Source: Asparagopsis taxiformis
Lineage: Eukaryota > Rhodophyta > Florideophyceae > Bonnemaisoniales > Bonnemaisoniaceae
DNA: 34,411 nt
Direction: 5' to 3'
Assembly (NCBI GenBank): GCA_030407315.1
Contig: JALQPE010002674.1
Location: forward strand, 1 to 34,411
Shown: piece after piece, positions 21,232 through 31,457 of the stretch
Position numbering within the stretch: position 1 is the first letter of the stretch
How the letters are laid out: every line of letters begins with the position of its first letter
Made by a program: the position numbers and the translations under genes
Notes under the pieces: generated by a model
Told to the model about the DNA's origin: nothing
Database searches by the model: none
What the model saw: the letters and a program-made list of their open reading frames with translations, nothing else

Positions 21232-21600
21232 TAAATCTCTCGCATATGATTCCTCACCCAGTCCGGAAGCGACTTGCCGCACTCCAGGTGCCATTCGAAG
21301 CGGTCGTCATAGTCCAGCAGCGCACGAAACTTTTCCTCCCTGAACCGGATCGAAAAGTAGCATTTCGAATATTTGCGCGCCCGATGGTGCACAAACACGC
21401 TGGCCAAATACCCGACCTTGAGATGCGCCTTACGCGCGTCGAGGAAAAAAGGTCATATGTTCATTCACCTGTAATTCCTCCCGCCACGCGTGCCGTCGCA
21501 GCACATCGGTGCGTGCAATAAACGCGTTGTGCACCACGTCCACCGCCTCAATACAAAAGTATGCGGTTCTAAACGAATTCATCCTCTTCTCAAGTAGATA
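21232..21600 (-). pseudogene. C-terminal fragment of GT12-like N-acetylgalactosaminyltransferase
   Basis: On the minus strand, IEAVDVVHNAFIARTDVL is followed by LQVNEHMTFF and, after a one-base slip in an A6 run (21445-21450 on the plus strand), by LKVGYLASVFVHHRAR. This reproduces the conserved end of beta-1,4-N-acetylgalactosaminyltransferase-like (GT12/GT2-type) enzymes, where NFF.ART and EHe.FF mark the acceptor and catalytic side. The frame ends at a TAA at 21232-21234. The N-terminal nucleotide-sugar binding part is absent. Upstream, the frame runs without a gap into the ALG12 reading, so it is either a fusion partner or a breakpoint product. Confidence 0.55.
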
Positions 21601-23147
21601 CCCGCGAAACTCAGTTGCGCATGAATGACGCTGAACCCCTCATGAGATCCTTGTGCTGAAATGAGATGAGTGAAACTTCTCCACTCAATCTTTCCAACAT
21701 CCTCCTCTTTGGAATACTTCCATTGCGGACACTTTCTGCCATGGTCATACACAAATTGTGTGATCCCATTCATAGCACTATCCACATCGATGTGAACCCT
21801 CGCTTCCCCACACATACCGCTCTGCGAATACAGCCTCCCCTCTATCTCGTGCATTTTGCGCATCGCAACTCCCGACGGATAATTTGCTCGTGATGCCGAC
21901 ACAGACACAATTGTCTGCAATGTGCTTGCAGCCAAATTTGCCAGAACCAACATAAATACAACTGCATCTCAAATTAACCACCACCTTTGCACCTTCACGA
22001 TCTCTGTCTCCCTGCCTCTCCAGTTGGCGAATATCATCTCCATCTGACCCTTCTGTCCTCGATACGCGCTATCCGCCGCAACCGCTGCAGCAACGTTAAG
22101 AACGGGGGGGGAGGGCATAGAAAATAAATCGCAGCTCCTTGTGAGGCAGCACGGAATACATCATGACAAAGCCCACAACGGGCATTACCAATGATAAATG
22201 ATAACAAAAGTTGCCGCCGCGAAATCACTGCACGCTGCATAACATGGCCGCTACATACGATCAACCCAATGCTCGCGGAAGAGCATTTGTAAAGTACCAG
22301 TGGAAGGGCTCGGTGCCCCATGCAGAGCTCTTGTTTACTACCATGTTGAAATAAAACACTTCCAATTCCGGATAGCTTGGACGATGCCAGAAGTATGATT
22401 CAACCAGTATACTCAAGATCGCTGTGAGAACAGCAGCATACCCGCCTTTTATAATTGTTGGTATGAATTGAATACTCTTCGTTGCAAGCTCCATTAGCTG
22501 TGTCGTGAAAATGTATAGACAGAGTTCGGAGCGGAAGAGCGCACACGCAATCGATAATGTATAATAGCATTGTACGCTGCATGGTTGCATGTGGATCGCA
22601 TACGATAGGCGAATGCCAAGTTAGTCAGAACGAGAGCGAAGACGTTTAGTAGAGTTCGACTAGCGTAGAAAAGTAGATGAAATTGGGAGGCTGTGATTAA
22701 TGTGTAGAAAGTACCGGTGGATTGCGTGAAGCGATTTGATAAAGAGTTGCGAATGATGAGCTGTGAGATTGTCGTGAGGATGCCCAGAATTATTCTAATA
22801 AGATGTAGAGCTGCAAATGACGATAAGTGAAAGATAGCCTTTGGAATGTAGGATAATGTGGATATGACTAATGGGTCGATGAAGGTACGCGGCACTACAC
22901 CAGGGAATTACATATGGTCAAATGATGCCATGTTGCGCCATGACTTGTGGAGAAGATCATGGGTTGCCTGCATGTTGAAACTCTCCTCCACCTGTGGACA
23001 TTTGATTAAATCTGTGAGAGTGAATGAAGGCTACACAGTTGTTGGGATGGTTTGTTGTTTGCTTACCTTTCAAAACGGAGCTAGAACAACGTACACAATT
23101 GTGATTCTAAGCAATAAGAAAGCTTCCAAATGAACCCACTTTGTCAT
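21579..23147 (-). pseudogene. ALG12: ALG12-type Dol-P-Man alpha-1,6-mannosyltransferase, broken
   Basis: ALG12 (GT22) is a multi-pass ER membrane enzyme adding the eighth mannose to the lipid-linked N-glycan precursor. ATG at 23147 opens 27 codons. A 75-nt intron is followed by VEESFNMQATHDLL, the lumenal loop with catalytic acids. Further on come FPGVVPRTF, LITASQFHLLFYASRTL, ESYFWHRPSYPELEVFYFN, NKSSAWGTEPFHWYF, the GT22 block LPHKELRF (about 22126-22149) and the C-terminal NYPSGVAM...HIDV. Order and spacing fit the whole family. Damage: TGA at 23070-23072, TAA at 22908-22910 (family has Gln or Glu), a frame slip near 22590, TGA at 22261-22263 and 22225-22227, and a slip in a run of eight G (22104-22111, plus strand). 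The intact gene would be about 500 residues. It is a pseudogene unless most of these are sequence errors. Confidence 0.85.
22992..23066 (-). other. ALG12 intron 1 (75 nt)
   Basis: On the minus strand it begins GTAAGC and ends TCCACAG. Removal joins exon 1 to GTG GAG GAG in phase 0, giving APF-stop-KVEESFN, where the family has APxTKVEESFN. A second acceptor 20 bases upstream would break the frame. Confidence 0.75.
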
Positions 23148-23397
23148 CTTGTGTGTTGGTTGTGTTGGGACAGAGAGATTATAAATATGAAGTTGTTTCC
23201 CTCGGTCTCCTTCGATGATGATCGAAATCGAATCTGAGAATCATAATGCGATAGCGCACATAATTTGAAAGGACTGACGCGCATGCACCGTGGTCAAAGG
23301 TTGGAATGTTTGTGACAACGCACAGCCTGCAAAACTATCATTGTCGTTCTTTTCCAGTTCCTTGCGGCGTTTGCTTGCAACCAGCTTGTGTTGAACG

Positions 23398-23610
23398 ATG
23401 ATGGCAGCCGAATCAAAAGAAATTGAAGAAGATTGTCTAGAAACATTTATGGATGCTGTAGACGCGCGAACAGTACGCCAGCAGCTTCTTCACAGCACCA
23501 TTTCAAATGGTTTCATGTCCTTTGCCAGGGAGCGGTATCGTGACCCGTACTCTATCGAACTTACGTACAATTGTGCCTGCGTGATATTTATCTCGATTGA
23601 CATGATATAA
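23398..23610 (+). CDS. Short acidic ORF divergent from ALG12, possibly truncated
   Basis: ATG ATG at 23398 opens a 70-codon frame. It is acidic at the N terminus (EIEEDCLETFMDAVDA), then basic, then hydrophobic. It is divergent from ALG12 with about 250 bases between the two starts, a normal distance for a shared promoter. The next feature is a hairpin-repeat array, so the gene may have been cut by it. No family is recognised. Confidence 0.3.
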   Translation: MMAAESKEIEEDCLETFMDAVDARTVRQQLLHSTISNGFMSFARERYRDPYSIELTYNCACVIFISIDMI

Positions 23611-23705
23611 CTGACGACCAAGCTGTAACTTGCTAAACACAGGCCTAAGTCATCGCGTGCATGACCATCGCAAGGATGTTAAATCTACGTCAGTCTAGTC
23701 TCGAA

Positions 23706-23735
23706 TATTAGTATATATACTAGTATATATACTAG
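23706..23735. repeat. AT-rich double palindrome
   Basis: Two copies of the palindrome AGTATATATACT sit end to end, joined by TAG words, directly before the head of array B. Confidence 0.8.
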
Positions 23736-24140
23736 ACTACACCTAAAAAAAGGTCCAGCACAGCCATGGGCCCAGCTTGTGGAGTCAGACTGCAACCACT
23801 GGCTGTGTTGCACCTGGCTTTTGTCTGGCAAAATAATACCCGGTATTATTTTGGGTATGCCAAGTACAGGTGCAGTACTGCCATTGGCTGCCGGTCTGCC
23901 GGCCGCCTGTAGCCACTGGCAGTGCTGCACCTGTCATTTGATATGGCAAAATAATACCCGGTATTATTTTGGGTATGCCAAGTACAGGTGCAGTACTGTC
24001 ATTGGCCAGGGGAGGCCGGCAGCCTGTAGCCAATGGCAGTGCTGCACCTGGCATTTGGTATGGCAAAATAATACCCGGTATTATTTTGGGTCAGCCAAGT
24101 ACAGGTGCAGCACGACCATTGGCTACCGGTCGACTGAAGC
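23728..24140. repeat. Hairpin-repeat array B (~118-bp unit)
   Basis: Cores AATAATACCCGGTATTATT have their centres near 23840, 23958 and 24077. Between them are inverted-repeat arms carrying CAGGTGCAGTACTG and CAGTGCTGCACCTG. The head (TACTAGACTACACCT to CACAGCCATGG) matches that of array A. It lies immediately upstream of the SHPRH fragment. Confidence 0.9.
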
Positions 24141-24162
24141 ATCGGAGAAGTAAGACTCGCTG

Positions 24163-26404
24163 CGTGAACTCCTGGTAACCAGGTACAAGGATTTTATCAG
24201 TGCTGCAGAAAAGGTGTACTCCATGTGTGAAGCAAGTTCACTTCCTGTCTGCGATTCTCTCCGCAATATGGCCAGATCCGCCTCAGAAATTCGAGAGACG
24301 TTTTTATCTGAAGGCTACATAGGTTCTCCTCTATAGAGGAGAGCAGTTATACCCACAACCGATGATCTTGAGGGCGAGAAAACTGTTCACGCGGTTTGAT
24401 GCACTCTTAAACAAATTTTTGATACCCCGGAGGTACTCTATGCAAATTTAGAGGCAGACTATATCTACTGCGTCGCTGAACGATATTCTCTCGCTGCAGA
24501 TAATTATCGTAAACTCACTAATACAGAAGTAATTGAATGCATTGCAAGTCTATTTGCAGAATGTAGGTGGAAACAAGTTGAAGTCGTTTTGGCGGCCTCT
24601 TCGAATCGCTCACTCGCAAAGTTGGATAGCATAGCAGTTGTAAGCGACAAGAGTAGCATTCTAGTGTTTCAATCCTTCGGTTTGTGATAGTTTGCTTTAT
24701 TCAAATATATTCTACGGGACATTTGCGCAACATGGTGGGAAGTGGCTCTTGCAATGGTACAGGACAGAGATGCATTCTTGGACAGGGTCGTCCGGAAGCT
24801 AATCGATGCCATTCCAGGCAGTGAACTGGGAATTCACACTTTAGGAAATCGGCTGCATTCATTCAACTCGATCAATGGCATGATACAATCTGAACTCAAG
24901 GCACTACAAAAGGCGCGAATGTGACTTTCAAACACGTGTTTGAGAGTGTACACTCTTTAGCCTTCCTGGATCTGTTTAACCTTCTGCGGCAGACGTGGTG
25001 GAATCAGGTCTTTGTTCAAAGTGCCGTGAAAATGGTACTGGGCCAACATGCAAACATTACCGTTCTGAATACTGCAGTATCCATGGTTCAGTAACCATGG
25101 TTCACCGAAGTGGAAAGGCGAATGCATTCATTGAGGGAGAATGAAAATTATGAGATAATTGAGCTAGATGAGAACGGTGAGATTAATGAAAGCGAGGAAC
25201 GGGAAGAAGAACGGGTCCGCAACATAACGCAAGTATACAGTTTCAAGGAGCAGTACAAACGATTTTGCTGCTGCTGGCTTCGATTATTCCCAAGTTTGGA
25301 AGTCCAGGTGTCCAAAATGGCATGGAAGAATGGCTCGCCGACTTCAACCAATTGAAGAAGGAGCACGGTTGTGCCAAGGAGGTGTTTGAAGCCGAGCGTA
25401 CATTATTGGCTAGAATGGACGAAGTGAACATGTCTTCGAAGAGAAGTACGCTCCTGGACGGAGACGAAGATACGATGCGCCTGACATAATATGACCTACT
25501 ACATCATTTCACCCTATCAACCCTACCTGCGCGCAATTTCGAGTTCTCCAACGGCAAAGCGGTAGCAGAAGTAGATTTTGGAGCCAAACGAGGAATTCTG
25601 GTTTACCTGTGATCACTACAGAAAGCGGCAAAGGGATCTGAAGGCGAATCGGCCAAAGTGGTGATGAGTGCTGAGATAAGGCATTGTGCTGTTTGTATGG
25701 CCGAGTTTAATATGGAACAGATGCGAACTACGTTGTTTGTGTGTGGTCATGCATTTTGGTGCGACTGCACATTAATGATGATTAAGAAACAGGAGTTGCG
25801 AACGAGAGTACAGAGCATTGCTTGTACGACGTGTCGTGTACGTTGCCCTGTAGATGAAATTAGTTTTACTGTTCCTGGTGGACTTGGAAAAAGGAAAGGT
25901 CATGGTAGTGGGCTGCCGCCGTCACCCGGTTCACAAGAAGAGGAAGACATAGACGCTTTGATCTCGCCAAGTCGAAAACGACAAAAGGCGGAGACGACTA
26001 GCGGTGAACGGAAGTCAATTTTTTATGACAGCAAAGCTGCGGTGCGCGGCTTTGTTGGAGCTAAAGCAAGTCCTATTATCCGATTGCTGCGCGGCATATG
26101 GCAAGTGGACGCTACGCGGAAAGTTACGGTATTCTCCGAGTGGCAAAGCGTGCTGCAAATGATCTCGACAGCACTCGAAACGAACGGTATCACGCATTTG
26201 AATGGGGCGCTTGAGAAAGGTCCTATGGTGTTTGCGAAGATGGTGGACAAGTTCAAATCAAGCATAGATTTCAACGTTCTTTTACTACCTCTGCATCGTG
26301 CAGGTGCTGGTCTCAATCTTACAGAAGCGAGTCATGTGGTGTTGGTGGAGCCGAGTATGAATATATCTTTGGAAGCGCAGGCTGGAAGAGACGAGTCTTG
26401 CTAG
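24163..26404 (+). pseudogene. SHPRH: SHPRH-type RING/SNF2 ubiquitin ligase, 3' half only
   Basis: SHPRH-family proteins are nuclear E3 ligases of DNA-damage tolerance, with a RING inserted in a split SNF2 helicase. Present in order: WWEVALAMVQDRD and RLHSFNSINGM (24733-24924); KCRENGTGPTCKHYR in another frame (about 25020-25065); DFNQLKKEHG and ARMDEVNMSSKR (25265-25489); VDFGAKRGILVYL (about 25570-25610); and a clean frame from ATG 25661 with the RING (CAVC, CGHAFWCDC, CTTC), then VFSEWQSVLQMI and LLLPLHRAGAGLN, helicase motifs IV and V. Motif VI (QxxGRxHRxGQ) is lost: the frame ends EAQAGRDESC. The first SNF2 half is absent. Frame changes and stops (for example TGA near 24405) break the earlier parts. 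The segment 24163-24336 is less certain. Confidence 0.75.
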
Positions 26405-26435
26405 GCATAGTGTAGCTGGGATCGTCCTGAGTCTG

Positions 26436-26790
26436 GTGAAAATAATACCGGGTATAGTTCCTGGGATCCAATGTCCAGGTGCAATGCACTCATTGGTCGG
26501 CAGAGCTGGCTGCTGTGCCGCCAATCAGTGCACTGCACCTGGTTTGGTGATTTGAAAATAATACCGGGTATAGTTTCTGGGTTTCAATGTCCAGGTGTAG
26601 TGCGCTTATTGGCCACACCGCAACCATCTCATCCCGCCGATGATTGCAATGCACCTGGTTTGGCTAAGTGAAAGTAACCTAATACCGGGTATAGTTCCTG
26701 GGTTCCGATGGACAGGTGCACTGCGCTCATTGGTATGCTAGGCTGGCTGCTGTGCCGCTAATGAGTGTACTACACCTGATTTGGTGTTTG
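26436..26790. repeat. Hairpin-repeat array C, diverged subfamily
   Basis: AATAATACCGGGTATAGTTYCTGG recurs (partly shown) near 26441, 26557 and 26680. Each copy is followed by CCAGGTG and later by TGCACCTG arms around a TTGG/CCAAT core. The plan matches arrays A and B but the sequence has diverged. It begins about 30 bases after the truncated end of the SHPRH fragment. Confidence 0.85.
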
Positions 26791-28140
26791 GAGAAGTAAT
26801 TGTTATTTTTGGGTTCCTATGACTAGCTGCATACAGCAGGTCATTTGCTGATAGCTGATCTCTTTGTTGTCAAAAAAATCTAAGCGCATGCATGTATGTT
26901 CTCGTATTGCGCTTGCGCAGAGTATCATCTCCACAGTCGCAGGCAGCACAATACTATGCGGGTAATGAGTCGAAAACCCGTAGAAACGAACAGAGCCAAA
27001 GCTATGATCCCATCTCTGTCGGCCATGATTATAGGTCTCAAATGAAACGATATTCATTCTGTCGATTTTCTACAAAGATAAAACAGAAGAATTTGTTTTA
27101 TTTTATCTCTCTTTCGCACCATGGTGATTTTGAAACAGCACAGCCTTGCAGTAGTGTCACTGTTTGGTCAGGCCACTAATTTGAAGGAGAGAGCACTTTC
27201 TCGCGCTACAATAGCGTTGAGATTCATTCTCCAGGGAGTATGAACGCTGCTATTCATCAAAGATGGACAATTTTTCCTCTAAATTCACAACTGTTCTCAA
27301 TTGCACTTAGTACGCAGTCATCTCAAAACCGTCACTTCCCGCATTCACAATAGGTCATTTTGGTTTGTTGAACTAATTGCTAGTCTCCAAGGGATCACTA
27401 GGCAGACCGCCAAAGCCCACCTCGCAGCTCCCACCAATAGTGCACGGATTATTGACTATCAGCTACAACTAACTATTACTGTTTTATATCTCTTTAACCT
27501 TCAATGACTACAACTGCGCGCAATCCGACGCACTTTCTCAAATTTCAGCTTCCCCACACGCACTCAAGACTGCCGGACCTTCTTTATAGCTTCCAGCGCT
27601 GTTTCCGCAACAAGTTTCGCCGACACAACGAGAGTTGAAATTGAGTTACTGTTAAGATTGTTCAATACCTCCCTATAATTCAACCACATTCTGCACGCGG
27701 ACGGAATCTTTTCGATTCAGTATTGAATACACAGTGCGATCAAAATTGCTCAAATTCTGTTTCTTCTTCGGTATACGCCTGGGCATCAGCACCAAGAATT
27801 TTAGGTTGGTTTTAAGGGGCCTGATTTCAATTACTGTTAATTTCCCGCGTCCAGAAAATTTGACAGATCATCCGCTGCCAAATCATCTGCCACATCATCG
27901 TCTGCCAAATCATCTGCCTTCCAGTTACGACGAGTTCATCATGGGTGGATGAGCTGTCTATTTAAGGCTGTTGATGCGCGACGTATAGGACCATTTCATC
28001 ATCCGGGTATCATGAAGATGACAGGTAAGGCTGGTATGTTGTCGTAGAGGTATCTTTCCCCTTCCTCTTTTCTTTCCACATGTTTTCCATGGAAGATAGT
28101 GCACTAACCATGAGTATCGTTCTTCGCTGATCCTATTGTA
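26791..28140. other. Gap, no supported gene
   Basis: Short frames only. Around 27864-27915 a short direct repeat of the type AAATCATCTGCC recurs three to four times. Nothing else is recognised. Confidence 0.4.
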
Positions 28141-28167
28141 GTCTATTGATTGGAAATGCTTCTGGCA

Positions 28168-28239
28168 TAGGTATTGCTTGCAGGGTGGAATGACGAAAGC
28201 TTGCAAGCTTTCATCATTCCAACCTACAACCAATACCTT
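28168..28239. repeat. Imperfect 36-bp-arm hairpin
   Basis: The centre GAAAGC-TTGCAA-GCTTTC (28195-28212) is flanked outward by TGGAATGA/TCATTCCA, then AGG/CCT, then AGGTATTG/CAATACCT (28169-28176 with 28231-28238), with only scattered mismatches. There is almost no loop, so it resembles a small fold-back element more than a typical miRNA precursor. Confidence 0.8.
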
Positions 28240-28513
28240 TGCTTGCAAAAATAGTTCAATGATGGTAAGTTTGTTCATTCCATTCATACTCATGTTCTTC
28301 TCATCCTTTACAATACTTTTCTATATCCGATTGCTAACCTGTTGCAAATCATCTGTAATGGTGTTTATTTCCATCCTGTCTGAACATCGCATGTAGTTTT
28401 GAAACAGCAAGGAACTCGATTTGCTTGCACAATAGTCCTGGATGTAGAGATAGTAAGATTTTAGATACGATAGTTCGATTTGATGAGTAGTCTAGTCTAA
28501 TGATAGATCTATC

Positions 28514-28561
28514 ATGCCTGAAGGAATGTTTCAGTTCGAACTGAAACATTCCCTCAGGCAT
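28514..28561. repeat. 48-bp near-perfect palindrome
   Basis: Two 24-base arms around TTCGAA, with one mismatched pair (28522/28553). The inner 30 bases (28523-28552) are perfect. No spacer. Confidence 0.9.
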
Positions 28562-28741
28562 CTTTGTCCTTGCTACATAAAAATTCTGACATCCTTTTAG
28601 ATCACACTTGGTTATCCCTATACATTTCTATGAAGACCACCGAGAGAGATACTCCATTCTGCCCGACATTTCGTAGCCAGATGCCTGAACATGCGGCTGG
28701 AATGGCATTTCCACCTCATTCTATCGTCCTGAACATCAATT

Positions 28742-29955
28742 GTAGGCACTAGAAAGTATTACCCTAGGCATCATATTCTACTACTTTCCCGTTCTGCCCG
28801 AGTCAGTACCGCCAGGCACTACAATTTACTGGTTCAGTATAGACTTCCCGGCAGTAAATTGTACTGTCTCAAGCACTAGTTCCAGGTAGTGAAATGTACT
28901 GCCACAGGTAGCACTTCCAGGTAGTACACTGCACTGCCACAGGCAGTAACTGGTACTGTCCTATGCCCCTGTCGAGTACCACACTATCAGACAGTACTTT
29001 ACGCTGATCTGGACAGCTCTATAATACATCAAAATCTACTACTTTTTGTAGTGCTGTGGGGCAGCAATTCACATATCCTGGAGCAGTACAGCGTGGCAGT
29101 GATTTACACATACGCAAGTAGTAGAGCACGGCAGCACTTTCCACCACGGCAAGTAGCACGGTACGGTAGCACTTTTCGTATCATAAAGCAGTACTACCAG
29201 GCAGCTTTTCCCAGAGACTATCAGCACCTCATTTCATTGCTTTCACACATTTCGTCAGACATCATAATTTACTGTCCCCACTCGCTTCCACAGGCAGTAG
29301 AATACACAGCCTCGAAGCATGTCTGCTGTCATCATATTCCACTGCATTACTCTACTGCCAGAACATAGACTTGTCACTACCTGTAAGTACAAAAAAAAGC
29401 AGCACCACACAGCAGCAGAAATTACTGCTTTGTCCAATAATAGAATACAGTACATTTCTCTGCCTCTGCCATGACTTGCAGGCAGTATCATACAGTACAT
29501 CGGGGCACTACCTAAATATAGCAAAATGTGCTGCCGTCATTCGGGCCCGCAGCCAGCACAGCACGCTGCCGGAAACACTAGCTTCTACTGCCACACGGTG
29601 CATCCCACGCCACCAAATAGTACTGCCGTGGGCCATATTCCTGGACAGCATATTTTACTCCCTCCCCGTGCTGCCCAAGTCAGCACAATATACTACTTTA
29701 TTTTACAGGCCAATGTAGCACAAATCACTGCCAGAAAGACAATCTAAATCCAGCAACTATCACTGCCTCCCACCACTGCCTCACGTCATACATCCAGGCA
29801 GTACTTTCTACTGCCGTCGGCAGCACATGGCCACTGCCTCCGGGCAGTGCACTGTACTGCCGGCAAGTAGGGCATTAATTTATATTTTTACAGTACTAAA
29901 TTTTACTGCCTCAGGCAGTAAATTTTACTGCCGTACAGTACTGCCCCAGCCCGAT
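28742..29955. repeat. Right array of ACTGCC/GGCAGT palindromic words (1.2 kb)
   Basis: Dozens of TACTGCC, CACTGCC, GGCAGTA and GGCAGCA words lie in both orientations, with intervening CA-rich sequence. They become densest and most palindromic near the end (TTACTGCCTCAGGCAGTAA at about 29906-29925). That last word is the reverse complement of the one at the start of the left array. ORFs across this region are low-complexity artefacts. Confidence 0.85.
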
Positions 29956-30245
29956 TTCAGACACAGTAGTGTGGTGCAAAACTGTCTTTTGGAGTCCTGA
30001 CTCACATCTTTTACCATTTCATGTAGTGAAGCACCTTCTTTTCGGGGGATTCGAAAGAAGGCAAGTAGTTATTGGACTCCCTTTTCAACCGATTCTTGTT
30101 CACACAGATTGGTTCCTCGAGAATTTACAGCTCGAGTGAATATCATCAAAAGCTTCCATTTCTTTTCTAGTCAGGGGTCTTGATCAGCACAAGAACATCT
30201 TGGATTCAGGGGTTCTCTCTATTTCAGTGCAGGAAGACATTCTAT
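29956..30245 (-). other. Probable coding continuation of the ParB-like gene
   Basis: After the ParB-like frame stops at 30246, other minus-strand frames still look coding: KEMEAFDDIHSSCKFSRN (about 30110-30165) and CVNKNRLKRESNNYLPSF (about 30055-30110). The original protein therefore probably ran on towards the array. Confidence 0.35.
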
Positions 30246-31457
30246 TCATACCATTAGATTCGCTTGTCCCTTGAATTTGTGCAGCTTCTGGCTTGCAACT
30301 GCAGGGAAAGCTGTTTTGAAAGCATTGAAAAAGGAGACTAGCGGCTCCAGGTCATTGCCGAAGTTGGCGGAAATTTCTTCATCGAACAGTTGAGTGCGTT
30401 CAGCATTTCTTTTCATGACCTCCATTTCCTTGGGCCACACAGATGTTTCCATAATCCTTTCGAACTTCTTCACTTCCTGTAACGCAGCAGCAGCAGCTAG
30501 GAACTGCTCCGTCAAAACAGATGCTTTAGTTGGACCGAAACCTGATGATCTTGATATTCCTTAATGCGCCACAAGGCATTCAACTGAGAAGTTTCTCCAT
30601 CTTTGCCTTCAGCATTCATAAATGGCGTAGATCCTTTCAAAGTAGGAGAAGTTATCAAGTTGCGATACAGTCTATAGTCGACAGCTGCACATTTTTTCTG
30701 TTTCGAATTTATCTTTGCCTGAATCTGAGTGGCCCTCTTCATTCTCTTCGTTCATTATCTCACCGAGTGTATCAATCACACTCTGAGAATTCTAATGACA
30801 CAAGCAGCCAATTGTTTTGTAGTCGATGTGCAAGCTTCTTTGCTCCCAGAATAAAAAACAGCAAGCTCGATGGGTCTCGCACTCCTGTTTAGTTTTGCAC
30901 TCAAGGTAATATAGTCTGTTTGAGATTTCGAAGAACATCGTACTGAGTTGGAACAACTACGAAATCTTCAACATTCTTCTGGTTACAAGCTCTTGCGAAA
31001 GCTCGAAGTGAGGCAATCGAAGCTGTTGTATTGAGAACATGAACTGTCCATGTAAATCCAGCCCATTTCTCTGGATCCTTACAAATAAGCCTCTGTAAAG
31101 CACTTGCGCGATGCTCTCCATCTACGACTCCGTACCATTCATTCCTCTTGTCACTTCCTTTCCAGCTTCTTCTTCACTACCCAGTTTCTCCCTGAAATAA
31201 TCAATGGGGTATGACGCATAAACTCCTTCCAGCTTCAATACGTATGCCATCGATCCTCCGGTAGTTATTCCTCCTGCACTTTCGAAGATTCTGCAAAGAA
31301 CATCCACACATCCATCCACAATATTTCTTATCCTAGTGAAGGGAATGCATGCCATCGGGTCCAAAGCCTGGACAGTTGCACCCTGGAGCAGACTCGAGAA
31401 GTGTACTTTGGCGGAGTTCATTCGAGAATAGGATTTTTGGGATAATTCCCGAAGCAT
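30246..31457 (-). pseudogene. ParB/sulfiredoxin-fold domain protein, frameshifted
   Basis: From ATG 31455-31457 the frame gives ALDPMACIPFTRIRN, a helix with VDVLCRIFESAGGI, and, after a slip near 31130, WYGVVDGEHRASALQRL (VVDGEHR at 31109-31129), the signature G-x-HR box of ParB-type NTP-binding/nuclease domains. Then come SLRAFARACNQKN and YDVLRNLK. After a decayed stretch (30745-30900) a helical region follows in two frames (30742-30512, 30515-30246) that join by a one-base slip at TTTTGA (30512-30517). ParB-fold domains of this kind occur in plasmid partition, as DNase or CTPase modules, and fused to DNA methyltransferases in phages and bacteria. Its strand and order relative to the methyltransferase at 15.5 kb suggest such a fusion. 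It is divergent from the DUF7869 gene. Confidence 0.6.

Noticed and set aside
22225..23072. Alternative genetic code with TGA/TAA as sense codons
   Set aside because: Stops fall at ordinary ends in the zinc-finger (TAG), orphan (TGA) and glycosyltransferase (TAA) frames, and ALG12 also carries frameshifts, so decay explains it better.
19296..24140. CRISPR-like spacing of the ~118-bp arrays
   Set aside because: Spacers are themselves conserved inverted repeats, there are no cas genes, and the genome is eukaryotic.
28742..29955. Plus- and minus-strand ORFs of 70-115 codons inside the right array
   Set aside because: Low-complexity translations of the ACTGCC/GGCAGT repeat.
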